Positions 23,394-35,632 of a DNA stretch of 64,000 nt are shown here, in pieces. Numbering within the stretch: the first letter of the stretch is position 1; every line of letters begins with the position of its first letter. The translations under genes were made by a program, and so were the position numbers. Under the pieces are notes generated by a model that did not search any database, was not told the origin of the DNA, and was given only the letters and a program-made list of their open reading frames with translations. Location of the stretch: NCBI GenBank assembly GCA_028015205.1, contig CM051511.1:35394001-35458000 (forward strand). The letters run 5' to 3'. Origin of the DNA: Mytilisepta virgata (taxonomy: Eukaryota > Mollusca > Bivalvia > Mytilida > Mytilidae).

Positions 23394-23946
23394 TGTGTCG
23401 CCTGCGGACGTCAATTTTTACAAAAGATATTAAAATTTTCTAAAGAAGAATATATATGCACACCTTTGCATTAAGGTTAATGCACAGAGAAAGTTTCATC
23501 AAATTCCTTTGAGCGGTTATGAAGTAGTTGAGGATAGAAGTTTTGACCCCCCCCCTCCCATTTTATCAAAAATGTCAATTTTTACACAAAAAAAATTTTC
23601 ATTTTCTAAAAATGAAATATATATGCACACCTGTGCATTAAGGTTAATGCACAGAGAAAGTTTTATCAAATTGCTATGAGGGGTTATGGAGTAGTTGAGG
23701 ATAGAAGTTTTGACCCCCCTTTTTTCTCAAAAATGTCAATTTTTACACCAAAAAAAAATCAAAATTTTCTAAAAATGAAATATTTATGCACACCTGTACA
23801 TCAAGGTTAATGCACAGAGAAATTTTCATCAATTCCTTTGAGCGGTTTACGAGTAGTTGAAGATGGAAGAAAAGTGTGACGACGTAAGACGCAAAACGAC
23901 AGATAGTGATCCCTATGTGTCGACCATGCGTTCCGCAGCCGACACA
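23394..23946. mobile_element. Terminal-inverted-repeat element with internal tandem repeats, copy 1
   Basis: The left end TGTGTCGCCTGCGGA pairs with the right end TCCGCAGCCGACACA. Inside are three units of about 160 bases, each with 'tcaatttttaca', 'atatatgcacacctgtgcat', 'caaattcctttgagcggtta' and a C run after 'ttttga'. The element is non-coding. A longer relative lies at 24968-25661. The mobilising enzyme is unknown. Confidence 0.7.
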
Positions 23947-23966
23947 AAAATGAACATATTTTTAAC

Positions 23967-24436
23967 CTGTTCTTTTTCGTCCAATTGCCCATTCCATTCT
24001 TCTACCACATGATCTTTCGATTCCTCTGATTCAATCTAAAAAAATAATTATTATACTTTATTCATGCCTGAAAGTTTTACGGAAATTTGCCGGATTTCCA
24101 GATTTTGACCATTTCAGTCTCTATATATTTCTATATAAAATATTGGATTCATCCCGATTTCCTGTTTATGGCACCTTCTGTACTTTCACCATGTCTCTTT
24201 GACACATAACATCATTCATTCTGAATATAGGACATACATGTAACAAAATCTGAATTTAAAATTATAAGAGGGCAATAACATATATTGAGAAGGTAATGTC
24301 CATACTTTTTATTAAGGAACATGAAATCAGAAATAAAAATATGATTAAAAGCCAAAACAATAAAACACAAAAACCGTACCTTCCTCAGATCTGGATTATT
24401 TAATTTCCAGTGTTCGTATAATTTCTCTTCTACTAA
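23967..24436 (-). CDS. Two charged microexons of an unknown gene
   Basis: Exon 24380-24436 (acceptor TTTTCAG, donor GTACGG) reads LVEEKLYEHWKLNNPDLRK. Exon 23967-24035 (acceptor TTTTTTAG, donor CAG then GTTAAA) reads IESEESKDHVVEEWNGQLDE then KEQ. Both are 57 or 69 bases, enter and leave in phase 0, and have strongly protein-like, helix-prone, acidic/basic composition unlike their surroundings. I do not recognise the protein. The second exon stands only about 20 bases from the transposon end at 23946. Other exons of the gene were not found. Confidence 0.45.
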
Positions 24437-24967
24437 CTGAAAATATAAAGTTGGATTTATTTTATTTCATGTCTAAATTTCTGGTAGAATTTCAACTTGG
24501 TGGACCCCAAATCACCCTTTCTAAATACGAGTGTGTCCCACAAGTCATAACCCCAGATTATGAAATTTAAGTCCAAGCCAAAGTGATGAGTTCAGCATTC
24601 ACTCAGGTGAGTAACCAACAAACCTGGCAATGACCCAAAAATGATTACTAAAACAAAAAAAAGACTCAAATAATGACTTTTTAAAGGGTTTATTTCGTTT
24701 CTTAGGGTCTCACACAAAAGTCTATTTTCAGGAAGTTAGATTATTTAACTTAATAACTAGCTAGAAACACTGCCTTTTCAATGAGTCAAACACATGTCAC
24801 TATGATTTGGATTTGACCTCATAATCTCAGCTAAGACAAGTTACCTCATGATTGATTAACCTGGGGCCCATCGGTGATGAATTTATTTGGAAAGTGACAA
24901 AAAAAACTTCAAAGTAGATTCATACCATTATTTGTCATTAAAATGTGTGAGTCTTCCAAGGAAGACA

Positions 24968-25661
24968 TGTGTCGTCTGCGGACGTCAATTTTTACAAAAG
25001 GTATTAAAATTTTCTAAAAGTGAAATATATATGCACACCTTTGCATTAAGGTTAATCGCAGAGAAAGTTTCATCAATTTCCTTTGAGTGGATATAAGTTA
25101 GTTGAGGATAGAAGTTTTAACCCCCCCCCCTTTTTTTCAAAAATGTCAATTTTTACAAAAAAAATTAAAATTTTCTAAAAATGAAATATATATGCACAGA
25201 GAAAGTTTCATCAAATTCCTTTGAGCAGTTATGGAGTAGTTGAGGGTAGCAGTTTTGACCTCCCCACCCCCTTTCTTTCAAAAATGTCAATTTTTACAAA
25301 CAAAAATTAAATCTTCTAAAAATGAAATATATATGCACACCTGTGCATCAAGGTTAATGCATAGAGAAAGTCTAATCAAATTCCTTTGAGCGGTTATAGA
25401 GTAGTTGAGGATAAAATTTTTGCTCCCCCCTTTTTTTGCAAAAATTTTTACAACAAAATTTTTTTTAATTTTCTAAAAATGAAATATATATGCACACCTG
25501 TGCATTAAGGTTAATGCACAGAGAAATTTTCATCAAATTCCTTTGAGCAGTTTACAAGTAGTTGAGGATAGAAGAAAAGTGTGACGATGCAAGACGACGC
25601 AAGACGCAAGACGACAGATAGTGATCCCTATGTGTCGACCATGCGTTCCGCAGACGACATA
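24968..25661. mobile_element. Terminal-inverted-repeat element with internal tandem repeats, copy 2
   Basis: The left end TGTGTCGTCTGCGGA is an exact inverted match of all but the outermost base to the right end TCCGCAGACGACATA. About four internal units (starting near 24986, 25146, 25286 and 25440) match those of 23394-23946. Both copies share the segment 'gacagatagtgatccctatg' before the right end. The copy differs in unit number, so the interior expands or contracts independently of the ends. Confidence 0.72.
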
Positions 25662-25669
25662 AAAATGAA

Positions 25670-27280
25670 CGTTTCGATGGAGTGTACATGTTGCTGCCGT
25701 CAACGAATAAAAAACACAGATTATATCCTAAACGGATACCTATACCTACAATCATTCTTAATTAATTCATTTATTCAACCAAAATTTTAAAATTCTGAAA
25801 TACAAAAAAACTATAATCTATAATACATATCCAACAAAAAGAAGATATATGCTACAGAATATCTAGAAGAGGCACATAACATGTCAATCAAATTAAACCT
25901 AAAAGTGTATGTTAGTGAGTGGTGGGTGTTCATAAACATTTTATTTATCAAACCAAAAATGACGTTTTTATTACTCAAAATGGAAATATTTAAATGTTTA
26001 TCCAATGCAAATATTGCAACGACCATTCCAGTAAATGGTCAACTAGTTTTTAGCCGATTGGAAATATGTAATCAGAGTAATGATTTTGCAAACACAGTCT
26101 ACTGTCCATGTACATGTATCTACTCTCGAATATTACAAAACGCTAACTATATTTGAATTTTTGTAGAAACAAGTAAGGGGACATTCTTTTTTAACATTGG
26201 TGCTAATAGCCAAAAAATAGATGTACAAATACTGTCAGACACTAATATAATCTCACGTTAATCGTGTTTCTAATTAAAACATTACAGGGAACAAAGATAC
26301 TGCAGGGTTTGTAAATAAAAGTTGTTGATGATGAACTTCATTTAGATAGATACCAAGATTTTAACTAGATTGTCTTTATTGACTGACTTAAAAAATATCT
26401 TATCCCTGATACATGTATGTATGTTTTGTCAAATCTTGTTGATTTATAAAACATCGTTCGGACCAGCGACAATAGGGTCTACATTTGCTTAATCATTCAT
26501 GTCATTTTGTTGCCGGTCGTATATAAATTCTACTTTTTGTAATACTAAGTTGTATAATTGTGTTTGTTAGAAATGTTTTCCCTTACCCACATGGATAATG
26601 CAAATAAAGTTATTTGAATAAAAGACACCGTGAAAATAGCCTTTTTGTTAGAAAATCTTATATAGTTAAAAGTATTTTACTTTATTATTGTGCTCTTTGT
26701 ACATTTATTTGATTACATATGTATATATCTATCATGAAAACACACAACATATGCAATATATGACTATCATTCATAATATTTTTTCTTGATATTCAAGTAA
26801 TAAATGTGGCATTGACACGCATGTTAAATATCGCTGTATTAAACCTCTCATTGAATATAACAGAAAAAATATACAGAGACAAACTTACAAGTTCATATGA
26901 AGTATGAAAAAAGATAAGAGACCGATATTTTTATTTCCGCATTTTAGAACCAATGTAACAAAAAAGTATATCCGTTTCCGATATTATTAATTTTAAGTGT
27001 TTTCCGGCTGTCTTTCGATACATTCACGGACCTATAATCAAGGTACAGTGTTTTACGGACTGGTATTTGGGACATTTGTATACTTGAATAAGGAAATTAG
27101 TGCAATTGAGATAAGTGACCTTTAAATACATTCTAAAGTTTAACGTAAGGCTGGAAAAAAGCTGGCTAGATTTCAAATTAATTGCAAATATAGCTATCTG
27201 AAGTTCATTTGTGTTATCATGGTATAGCTCGATTCTTTAGACATGTATTCTACGAAAGTAAAAAATGATCTTTTTTCAGA
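25670..27280. other. AT-rich spacer, nothing recognised
   Basis: Overlapping short ORFs on both strands at 25811-26156 are mutual shadows without motifs. No exon of the receptor family was found. Confidence 0.35.
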
Positions 27281-27285
27281 TATTA

Positions 27286-28818
27286 CAGGGGCGGATCCAG
27301 AGGGTCGACGAGTGGGGGACACAATTTTGAATAATTATCTGCCCTTGTTTTGGGGGGTTTTTGTGTTTGTTAATGAAGATTTTACGACTTTTATTGTTGA
27401 GGGGAAGGGGGGCTGGTTACGGCATCATATCTTCTTTTTGGTTAACGTCACAGAAGCTTTTGTATCTGCCGCAAAATTGAAAGCAATTATTATATGTTTA
27501 CTGCTGTTGTCAGGTTGTAGAACTAAATATTTAGTTGGAAATCTGGTCCTCATGGTCTCTGTGCATGATAAGTGATTGTAATAAAATAGATAAATACACC
27601 TAAGGAGCAAACCAAAAAACGCAATCCTTCATAGCTAGACCTACAAACCCGGGAAGACAAATGAACAACCACAAGCACAACAAATAAACACGGAAAACTA
27701 AAACAAAATGAACAACACGAACTCCTTTAAAAACCAGAATTGAAATCAGGTGCTCCGGAAGGGTAAGCAGTTCCTGCTCTGTATAAGACACCCGTCATGA
27801 AGTTTAACAAAGTCAATCCGCCATCCGGTGGTGGTCACAAATCGGTGGAGGTGCGTGAAATGTTACTGCAGTGGGAAAAGGTCCAACATCATCTTCGATC
27901 TTCGTAATGAAGACGCTAAATTTCCTAAGTGATGAGATCACTTATCCCTGATTCAAAAACGTACCATGAGCGAATTAAAAGGGGACCCAAATTTAAGTAA
28001 TTCGTTAAACTTTCAATAATCAATAATTTTGTTCCGTCAAAAATTTCATGCAAAATCACTGAAAGTTGCCAGTTTTAAAGTTCAAAATATAATGATTGAA
28101 GGGGCTGCATTTTCGGTAGCCAGTGCAGTTTGGATTCTCTGACGTTTCACTGACGTTACATGTATCAAATTTCAAAATGGATCTCAAACTTTCGTTCCTT
28201 TACACGGCCATCGAGGTGCTAAAAAACAATCAACTGAGAGAAGACATTTTTTGACAATTATTAATATCTTCAAGTTTTAAATAAAATAAATGAAAATTTA
28301 TTAAATTAAAGGTTTTAAATTTATATTTCAGAAGTCTCACTGATATAAAGATTATAAAAATGTCGGAACACTTTTATAAAACGAATCATGGTAGTAAAGA
28401 TTTTTTAGACATTGTAAATGCCCATTTATACTAACAACACACAATAGTCCAGATATTTTTACCTACCAATGAATTTTAAATATATGAATTCAAAAAATAG
28501 GTAGACATCTTTTAATAATCTTTTGTTTGTATTTAAAACAATACGCGTCAGCTAACAATGAATCAATAAGCCATTGTATAAGAAGGGTGCATGTTCAATT
28601 AAACACTTGCAAATCTTCAAGGGCACCGGTGGAAAATTAATTTGACTTTCTTCACTGTGATACATTTCCATCTCATTAACTCTTATCTTTATTATCAGAT
28701 TTGTAAAAAATTACATATATGTTAATTTTCACAACTAGGTGTCAATCAACCATTACAATAGATAACATGTTATGGTCACTTTCTGTGCCCCCTGTGCCCC
28801 CCGCTAAATCCGCCACTG
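27286..28818. mobile_element. DNA transposon-like element with TATTA target duplication
   Basis: The left end CAGGGGCGGATCCAG and the inverted right end CAGTGGCGGATTTAG agree at 12 of 15 bases. They are flanked by an exact 5-base duplication TATTA (27281-27285 and 28819-28823). The interior of about 1.5 kb holds no transposase that I recognise, so the element is non-autonomous. It contains a reverse copy of repeat R1 (27600-27830). The family assignment is open. Confidence 0.65.
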
Positions 28819-28829
28819 TATTATTTTAA

Positions 28830-30050
28830 GTTTGTATCAAATTTTTTAATATATATCTATATTTATTTAATTTAGAATTAACAATTTCGTAAAAGTGGTC
28901 AGGATTTAAATGGAATATAAGTCCGAATATTTTAAATTCAGGAATTTTTTGTATGCATTGAATTATGTAAATCGTTGTACTCGGAAAATATTCGAACGCT
29001 ATTAATGCAACTAAATACTTTTTGCTGTGAAATAATATCACCAACAATTTAACTTTGATATTGCGGTCTTCATCCTTTCGATTTTTTTTTTAAAACAAAA
29101 CTATGAAATGAACAAATGTTTGGTAGATATGAAACGTAAAACTGCAGTTGACAGGTGAAGTGCAATATAAAAGTTTAGACTATAAATATTGGAATAAAAA
29201 GAATGCATTCGTCATTTTAGAAACAAAACTCAAGATGTTTCCTACTGATTTACAACATAGTTTAAACAGTTTAATACTTCCGGAACACCTTATTTCCCTG
29301 CATACACATGTATTGTATTACAGTTTGTAATCATAGCAATTGATTGGTTCAACAAATATTGTTTAAACCATGCATGTTTGTCAGAAAGGATGTTTTAGTT
29401 TGGTTTCTACAAGTTCATTATAATTATAATAAAGACATATCTAGAAAAGTAAAATCTTTATTTAGTTTTATATTATGTAATTTGTCTATAAATAAGAAGT
29501 TGAGATGAGGCATTATGCAGAACTTTGTAGATTAAAACTTACTGACATTTTTGAATTAACTAGAACATTCATTGAAAGGTTCCACAAATATGATGTTGTC
29601 AGATTGAAACCAACAGTCGATAGAAGTACTCAACACTTTATTTCTACTGGAAGATTTACTCTGCTGGGTTTGTCATTGTTAATATTTTGGAAAGACACAG
29701 AAAATAGAGAAACAAGTTATCTTTTCATTACAAAAACTGGCTATTTCATGAAAAATTGACCGTTGAATTATTTTATTTGAATTGTGGAATTGAAATGAGT
29801 GTAGATCTAGACATTAGAAAAAACTGTAATCTTGACTATTATTATGTGTAAATGTTATTGTAAGTACTAGATTATTATTTGAATTTGTTTTAATGTTATT
29901 AAATTTTATAAAAAAAAATCACTGACTCATTTATTATATCTTTTCAGTCGTATTTAACCGCATAGCAAACTAAGTGTTATTAACTCAATTTGATAAAACA
30001 TGGATTAAGAACAATTTAAGTTATGTTACCCATGCACTTACTATCTATTT
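28830..30050. other. AT-rich spacer, nothing recognised
   Basis: Short ORFs at 28826-29047 (minus) and 29505-29759 (plus) have no motif or splice support. Confidence 0.35.
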
Positions 30051-30061
30051 CCTAGTATTTA

Positions 30062-30145
30062 TCTTTAAAACTAAGAAATTCCTTTTTAAGAAGATAACAA
30101 AATCACTAACGGATACTATAATGTGGAACATATTATAAAATCAAC
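30062..30145. repeat. 84-base repeat shared with 45560-45645
   Basis: The string 'actaagaaattccttttta' followed by 'agaagataacaaaatcacta' recurs almost identically at 45572-45612. Each copy lies within 400 bases of a tRNA-derived SINE, but the SINEs are in opposite orientations. The repeat may be part of a larger mobile unit. Confidence 0.6.
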
Positions 30146-30344
30146 GAATCAAATCAAACCAAATCAACGAATGTACTTTTATTTTAAATACTCTGAATTA
30201 TTCCAAGAGTTTAAAGAAAGCTTTTTTTCTTCTCAAATACGCACACCCTTTCTTTTCTATAGCTTTGATTTTGAACGTTAATAGCACTTACGTTAAAAAG
30301 CGGTGTCAGAAGATTCCAAATTACTACATATGTTTGTTTAGTTG

Positions 30345-30580
30345 GGGATTCACGCCTTTCTTCAGCAAATTTGGCTATTTCGCGGTGGCCAGTTTTTATT
30401 GGTGGAGGAAGTCAGACTACCAAGAGAGAACCACCGACCTTCGGTAGACAAATTGTCTATCCTTGTCAATTAATATCGGAGTCGAACACACCCGCCACAG
30501 GTAAGATTCGAACTCACAACCTCACTGTTCATTAGTAATCATGACGAACTGCCTAGACCACTCGGCCAACGAGGGTCTGG
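30345..30580 (-). mobile_element. tRNA-derived SINE, copy 1
   Basis: On the minus strand the head has the A box GGCCGAGTGGTCTAG and the B box GAGTTCGAATCTTACC. It is followed by 'ctgtggcgggtgtgttcgac', 'gaaggtcggtggttctctc' and 'aaaaactggccaccgcgaaa'. The same order is found at 44934-45170 on the plus strand. This is a class III promoter-bearing retroposon, not a working tRNA: the head lacks a normal anticodon arm and acceptor stem pairing. Confidence 0.8.
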
Positions 30581-30599
30581 AATAGTACATTATAACATA

Positions 30600-31980
30600 T
30601 TAAAATAATGATGAATAGCATGTAGGCCTTTAACATTGTATATGGCCATAAAGTAAGAAGCTTGATCTAAATGCTCTTTTGTTTTGGTGGGACAAACTGA
30701 CATTTTTTTTAGAAAAAAAACATGCCAACTCTTAATGGCATCTATAATACATGCAATCTTTAGTTTAATTATTATGGATCAAGCTAATGGAATTCAAACA
30801 TGAGAGGCTCTTCTTTATTTGAGAGAAAATAAGAATTTCTCAAAATTTGTGCCGTCAAATCGAAAAAAAAATACTCCTGAAAAATTACTTTAAATGGTTC
30901 AGAAATAATTGATATTAATCTTTGACTTCAATTAATAGTTACTTATATCTAATTTACTTACTTATATTTTCAAATAAATTGTATAATTTTGTCTAAAATT
31001 TTATTGTGAAATCTATTGTTAACTTTTTTGTTGTGTCATTTTTCCCCCTTTAAGTTAAAGCTTTGTTTCCCAACTAAATTAAGTCGTTTCAGATTAGTTG
31101 TAAAAATATATATCTGCATATATGTGTCCAACTTAAATGAACTTTTAATTGTCTGAATTGCTGGTTGGATCCACCTCATTTTTTATGTTGGTTCAGTGTA
31201 GGTCAAGAAAGATAACTCTGAAATATATACATGTTTTGAGGGAACCCAAAATGTTTGATTCATAACTTATCTAACTCTAAATGTATTTTTTGTACTTTAT
31301 TAGTAAGTTGTGTAATAATGAAGAGCTTCTGTTACAAACAAAAAAAACTTTTCTCTGAATAATACCCGTTTTTCACTATTTCAGAGAATATTGACACATG
31401 TGATGCATATTATTCCTAAACTTTTTATTTACACCATTTCAAAAGGTCTATGATTATTTTATAACATATTGGAGTAAAACTTTATTATCTCAGCTAATGC
31501 ATTGAGTTTTGACATTTAACTGCCATTGACTGCATTTAAAGGTTTTACTGACCAAACTGACCTGACTCAGACCACTGTATGCACTTTTTTTTTATTAAGA
31601 ATTTTGAACATGAGAGTCGCTGATAATTAGCAGGAATTATTCAGTGATGCTAGGAGAAAATGAGAAATTTTCAAATACTTTTGCTATCATAGTGGAAAGC
31701 AAAAACAACTTCTGTTTTTTTCTTTGGTTACGAACGATATGATATATTACTTTGAAATAAAATTAATTCGTTCTTAATTGTAATTTGTATTTAATACACT
31801 CACAAGGCATTAAAACTTTAGTGTTTGATCTGAGAGTTTCAGGAAGTATTTACTTGTTGAAAATGTCAGTATGATTATCACCCGACAAATAAGTTGAACA
31901 CATGTGAATCACATGAACGGTGAACAATAACATAGCAATCAAATAAACGCGGCTCAGATACCACGGACAAAAATAAAATC
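30600..31980. other. AT-rich spacer, nothing recognised
   Basis: Two related phrases ('aacatgagaggctcttcttt' near 30799 and 'aacatgagagtcgctgataa' near 31607) hint at a duplicated, decayed repeat. No gene was seen. Confidence 0.3.
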
Positions 31981-32442
31981 ATAGAGTACAAAAAAACACA
32001 TAAACAATACAGAGAGTCAAGATATTCTGACTTCGTTTAGATACTAAACAGTGGTGGAGTTTTATAATGACCAAGGAAAATTGGTGTTTGTACATATGTT
32101 TGTATGTGTGAATTTAGAAAAATTGCAAACCAAAAACAAAAATAATTTATGGGAGATAAAATAGGACAGTTTATATGAAATGGTGAAATTGATTAAAAAA
32201 ATCTCTAAGATATGGAATATCGGCAAAAGAATAAAGCAGTGGGAAACTAAGATCCAAATTCTACCAATTCTATGAGAATGTAACACTGCTTACAAACCCT
32301 AACGATATAATAAAAGAATAACAAAATATATATCTAAAAGGGTACAACACCACCAAATGATAAAAACAAATAGATATCATGCAACTGTATAAATACCGTG
32401 CCTACAAAGAGGAGGAAAGGGAAGCTGACGATGATGGACGAG

Positions 32443-32800
32443 ACTATGTTTTTTCATTGATCCCCTCTTGTGAGGTAGTCCGAAGTTTCCGAATTCAAAA
32501 ACTTTCCCGAGCAAGTCTGTTTTCTCTCGAAAATTTTACAGTTTTGTAACAGTGAATTTAAAGTATCAATCCAGGCTAGTATCGAAATACTACCAACTGA
32601 GCTATGGATACGCTCGGATATTTTGGAGTCCTCTTTATGGTCAATAATGGTGAGGGTCAGATTATCGGGGTCTTCCTTACTGTGCCCAGGAGACCTCAAA
32701 TGGCGACTGACTGGATATCAGGTTTGCACTTGTAGTCACTACGATGCCCATTCATGGCTGTTCAATCTCGTTAACATACTGCATTCCACATCGACATTGG
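32443..32800 (-). pseudogene. Penelope-like GIY-YIG relic, second copy, interrupted
   Basis: The minus strand reads MRSPGHSKEDPDNLTLTIID then HKED, the central part of the same nuclease as at 603-890, here with the frame still open across SKEDPDNL. It is then cut by a 110-base insertion at 32527-32636 that matches part of duplication block 3. Beyond the insertion the LARE.F/W helix region resumes. The element is inactive. Confidence 0.6.
32527..32636. repeat. Short repeat inserted in the GIY-YIG relic
   Basis: The stretch 'agttttgtaacagtgaattt' to 'gctcggatattttggagtc' matches 8590-8683 and 35280-35362. Copy A of this duplication block lacks it at 660-690, so it arrived after the duplication. 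The minus strand carries a TAGCTCAGTTG A-box-like motif. Confidence 0.65.
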
Positions 32801-32878
32801 AGTAAGTATACAAAATTCATGGTTTTACAAGTAACGTTGCAAATTATAGTGTATACGAAATAACAAAATAATTCTTAC

Positions 32879-32922
32879 TTGCATTCATTTTCACCGACCG
32901 ATTTCGTTCCGTTACACAATCC
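32879..32922 (-). pseudogene. Relic first exon of the receptor family, copy B
   Basis: The minus strand reads GLCNGTKSVGENEC plus AA before a GTAAGA donor, matching the end of first exons in this family. No signal peptide in frame is visible upstream, so only the 3' part survives. The equivalent at 1063-1106 has a stop. Confidence 0.5.
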
Positions 32923-33189
32923 TGCGTGAAACCTTTGGTTCAAATACTGTTCATTAAATTCTTATCTTTAATGATACTGTAGCAGGTCAGTTAGTGTGGC
33001 TTATTGATATTTTCTTTACGACATGAGCTTTTTTGTTCACTACATAAAACCTATAGCATTAAAGTTTTTTTTAATTATGCTCCAATATTCTATCTACCTT
33101 TATCCGATATCCGTTTTATTTGTCAGAAGGGTAAGAGAAAACAAAGCGTTCAACAAGAAATGAATAACCTTAATAATTGTATTTGAGTG

Positions 33190-34660
33190 GAAGAACAACT
33201 GAATCATCTACAATATATTCATGCGGCATTCATTTAAGGATGTACACCTCTGAGGGGCCAACAATTTCTAGAATTAAACTTTTTTCTTAACCTGAGTTTT
33301 TGGTTTATATGACTGTAAGAAAGTAATTTATGAAGAAAAAATCATATGGTGGTGCACTTCTTTTTTTGCTATGGTCATTTGAAATTACCCCATGTTTCGT
33401 CAATTTTTACCCCTTTTTGGGCTATTATCATGAAAAAGATCACAGTTCCACAATTAAACTTTTTGTCATACTTTCCCTAAAGATGAAGTGGACCAATCTG
33501 AATAAATTTAACTTAAAAAACACTATAGGTAGGTGTTAATATAAGAAAGTTTTATAAAATGTTGTTGTTTTTTCGTGTCGAAATGACCATGCAGTCAATT
33601 TAGTAAATTTGGGGTTTTTCTCATTTTTTTAGAACAAAGAGCATATAATTTCAACTCCTTTGTTATAAATGATTGAATCAAATACCTATTAAAGAATTTT
33701 AAAAACAAAAAATTGATATGGGATGTACATATTTTTGGAAAAATTATTTCTTTGTACCATTCACACATTTTCTCAACATTTTGGGTGATGACACTGACCA
33801 GATTGGTTATAAAATTTGAAAACTACTTATTGTAAGTATTAATTTTGTCACAGAGTTTTAGTTGGATTGTAATTTTTTTTTAATTCATCAATATTTTCTA
33901 CTGTTTTGGAAATAATTCCAGAACGAGATTTCAACGAGACTGAAACATCAGAAGAATACATCCTTAAATTAGTGTAGCTAGGATTACTAATATCCAATAA
34001 CCTTTGCAGTGGAGAACAAAAGACAACTTAGTAATACTAAGTGATCTTTAACTGTACAGGTAAATTGATGTAAATACAAATAGTTAGGGCAAATGGCATT
34101 AAGTTTACAGAGACGGAAACTAAAGCTGGGTGACCTTATATTTTCATAGAGTACTTATAAATCAGACAATACGTTGTGCTGTTGCAATAGACAAGGAATG
34201 AATGAAGATCTTTAGAAATGTTATAAACCTGATCACACCAATCGTACAGCAGGATTTACAAAAACCAGCGACCATCGGAAAGAAAACAAGACAATGATTG
34301 TCAATTAAGATCGACGTCTAAAACACTTGGTCGCGATGAGGCCTCAAGACCTTTTTGTTCTCAAGCTTTCATCCCTAATATATGCGAAGAAGTGCATAGA
34401 AACCCTCATCAGTTTGTGGATGATACAAGTCCCTTTTGTAATTGAAAAAAGTTGCAATTAGTTTTGTGTAGGTAGATGTTATAATTATCTATGCTTTTAA
34501 TTTTATGCTTGCATCATAGGTTCAAGCCCTTTGATTCCTCGTTCCAACTGGTGTGATTGTATACGACTATTTTTTATATTTTCTTTTCCAAACATTTTTC
34601 CACGAGCATGTCTAACAAGACATTGGTATAGTCACTAAAACTGAAATAAACTACTTCCTC
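33190..34660. other. AT-rich spacer, nothing recognised
   Basis: This lies between duplication blocks 1 and 3. It contains the phrase 'cgagcatgtctaacaagaca' (34604) that recurs near 50197, so some dispersed repeat is present. No gene was recognised. Confidence 0.35.
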
Positions 34661-35512
34661 TGTCTGTGGACACAAAATTTAATATTCCCGGAATAGTCAT
34701 TACTTTTGAAGCAAATTGGTTTTTTTTTTAAATACGTGTAGATGCTTCGAATTCTTCAGTTTATAAAATTTGGAATGTTGTTATCTTTCACATTCAAAGT
34801 TTATCTTCCTTTGATATAGACTACCCTTATAACCCGTTTGGTTAAATTACACGCAATATTTCGGAAAAGTTTAAGTGTCTGATTTTATTTCCTCACTACT
34901 AAGATCGTCCTGAACTGCTTGGAGGTAAGTGGTTAGTATTTTCGAAATCTGATTAAAAGTGAACCTTACATACCGTATTTATCTAGCAATATTCCTGTAT
35001 TTTATCGACGTTTATTTTCGTTTCCTATTTATATGATTGAGCCTAGGGTATCTTGTAATCTTTTTTTTATAAATCAGACAGAACCCTTGACAAAATAAAA
35101 CTAAATACGGTTACAACTGGTTAATGCAAAGCATTATTACAGCTGAATAGTAAGTGTAGCAGTAACAATCAGGCGGTTCGAATGGCTATATCAAAAGGTT
35201 GATGAGCAAATTCGAAAAATGCCAAAACCATCTAAGGGCAGAGCTATGTATGAGGAGATTCTCCTTAGTTTTTTACAAATTTACAGTGAATTTAAAGTAT
35301 CAGTCCGGGCTAGTATCGAAATACTAGCAACTGAGCTATAGACACGCTGGGATATTTGGAGTCCTCCAGCATCGAAGTCGACTCAGTCATTAAAGCAGTT
35401 TAACTTCTTTTCCCTGGTATTTATCTACCCTGTTTTAAAACACCCCTTTTTAATATATACGATATAAAGGCATGATGAACCATTTGATGACTATCATACA
35501 AAAATTGTACCC

Positions 35513-35518
35513 TTTATT
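35513..35518 (-). terminator. Polyadenylation signal AATAAA of gene B
   Basis: This is a canonical AATAAA on the minus strand, 115 bases past the TAA at 35633-35635. The spacing is normal for a short 3' untranslated region. Confidence 0.5.
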
Positions 35519-35632
35519 TCTGGTAATGCTGTGTATTTAAACATGTATATTTGAATATACGTAGTTTTGGCATATAAAACATGTCTGACTTCAGTGTTTT
35601 CGATTTTTTGTAGGAGACTTCATTTTGTCAAT

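Larger units (their letters stand above)
31995..33185. repeat. Segmental duplication block 1, copy B
   Basis: The block matches 1-1500 in the same orientation. It differs by the insertion at 32527-32636 and by the absence of sequence corresponding to roughly 1000-1250. It includes the second GIY-YIG relic and a relic first exon. Confidence 0.8.

Noticed and set aside
23394..25661. CRISPR-like array
   Set aside because: The repeats are 140-165 base tandem units without short direct repeats and unique spacers, inside transposon ends of a eukaryotic genome.
27243..27575. 110-codon plus-strand ORF
   Set aside because: It crosses the left boundary of the TATTA-flanked element, so it is a chance reading of two unrelated sequences.
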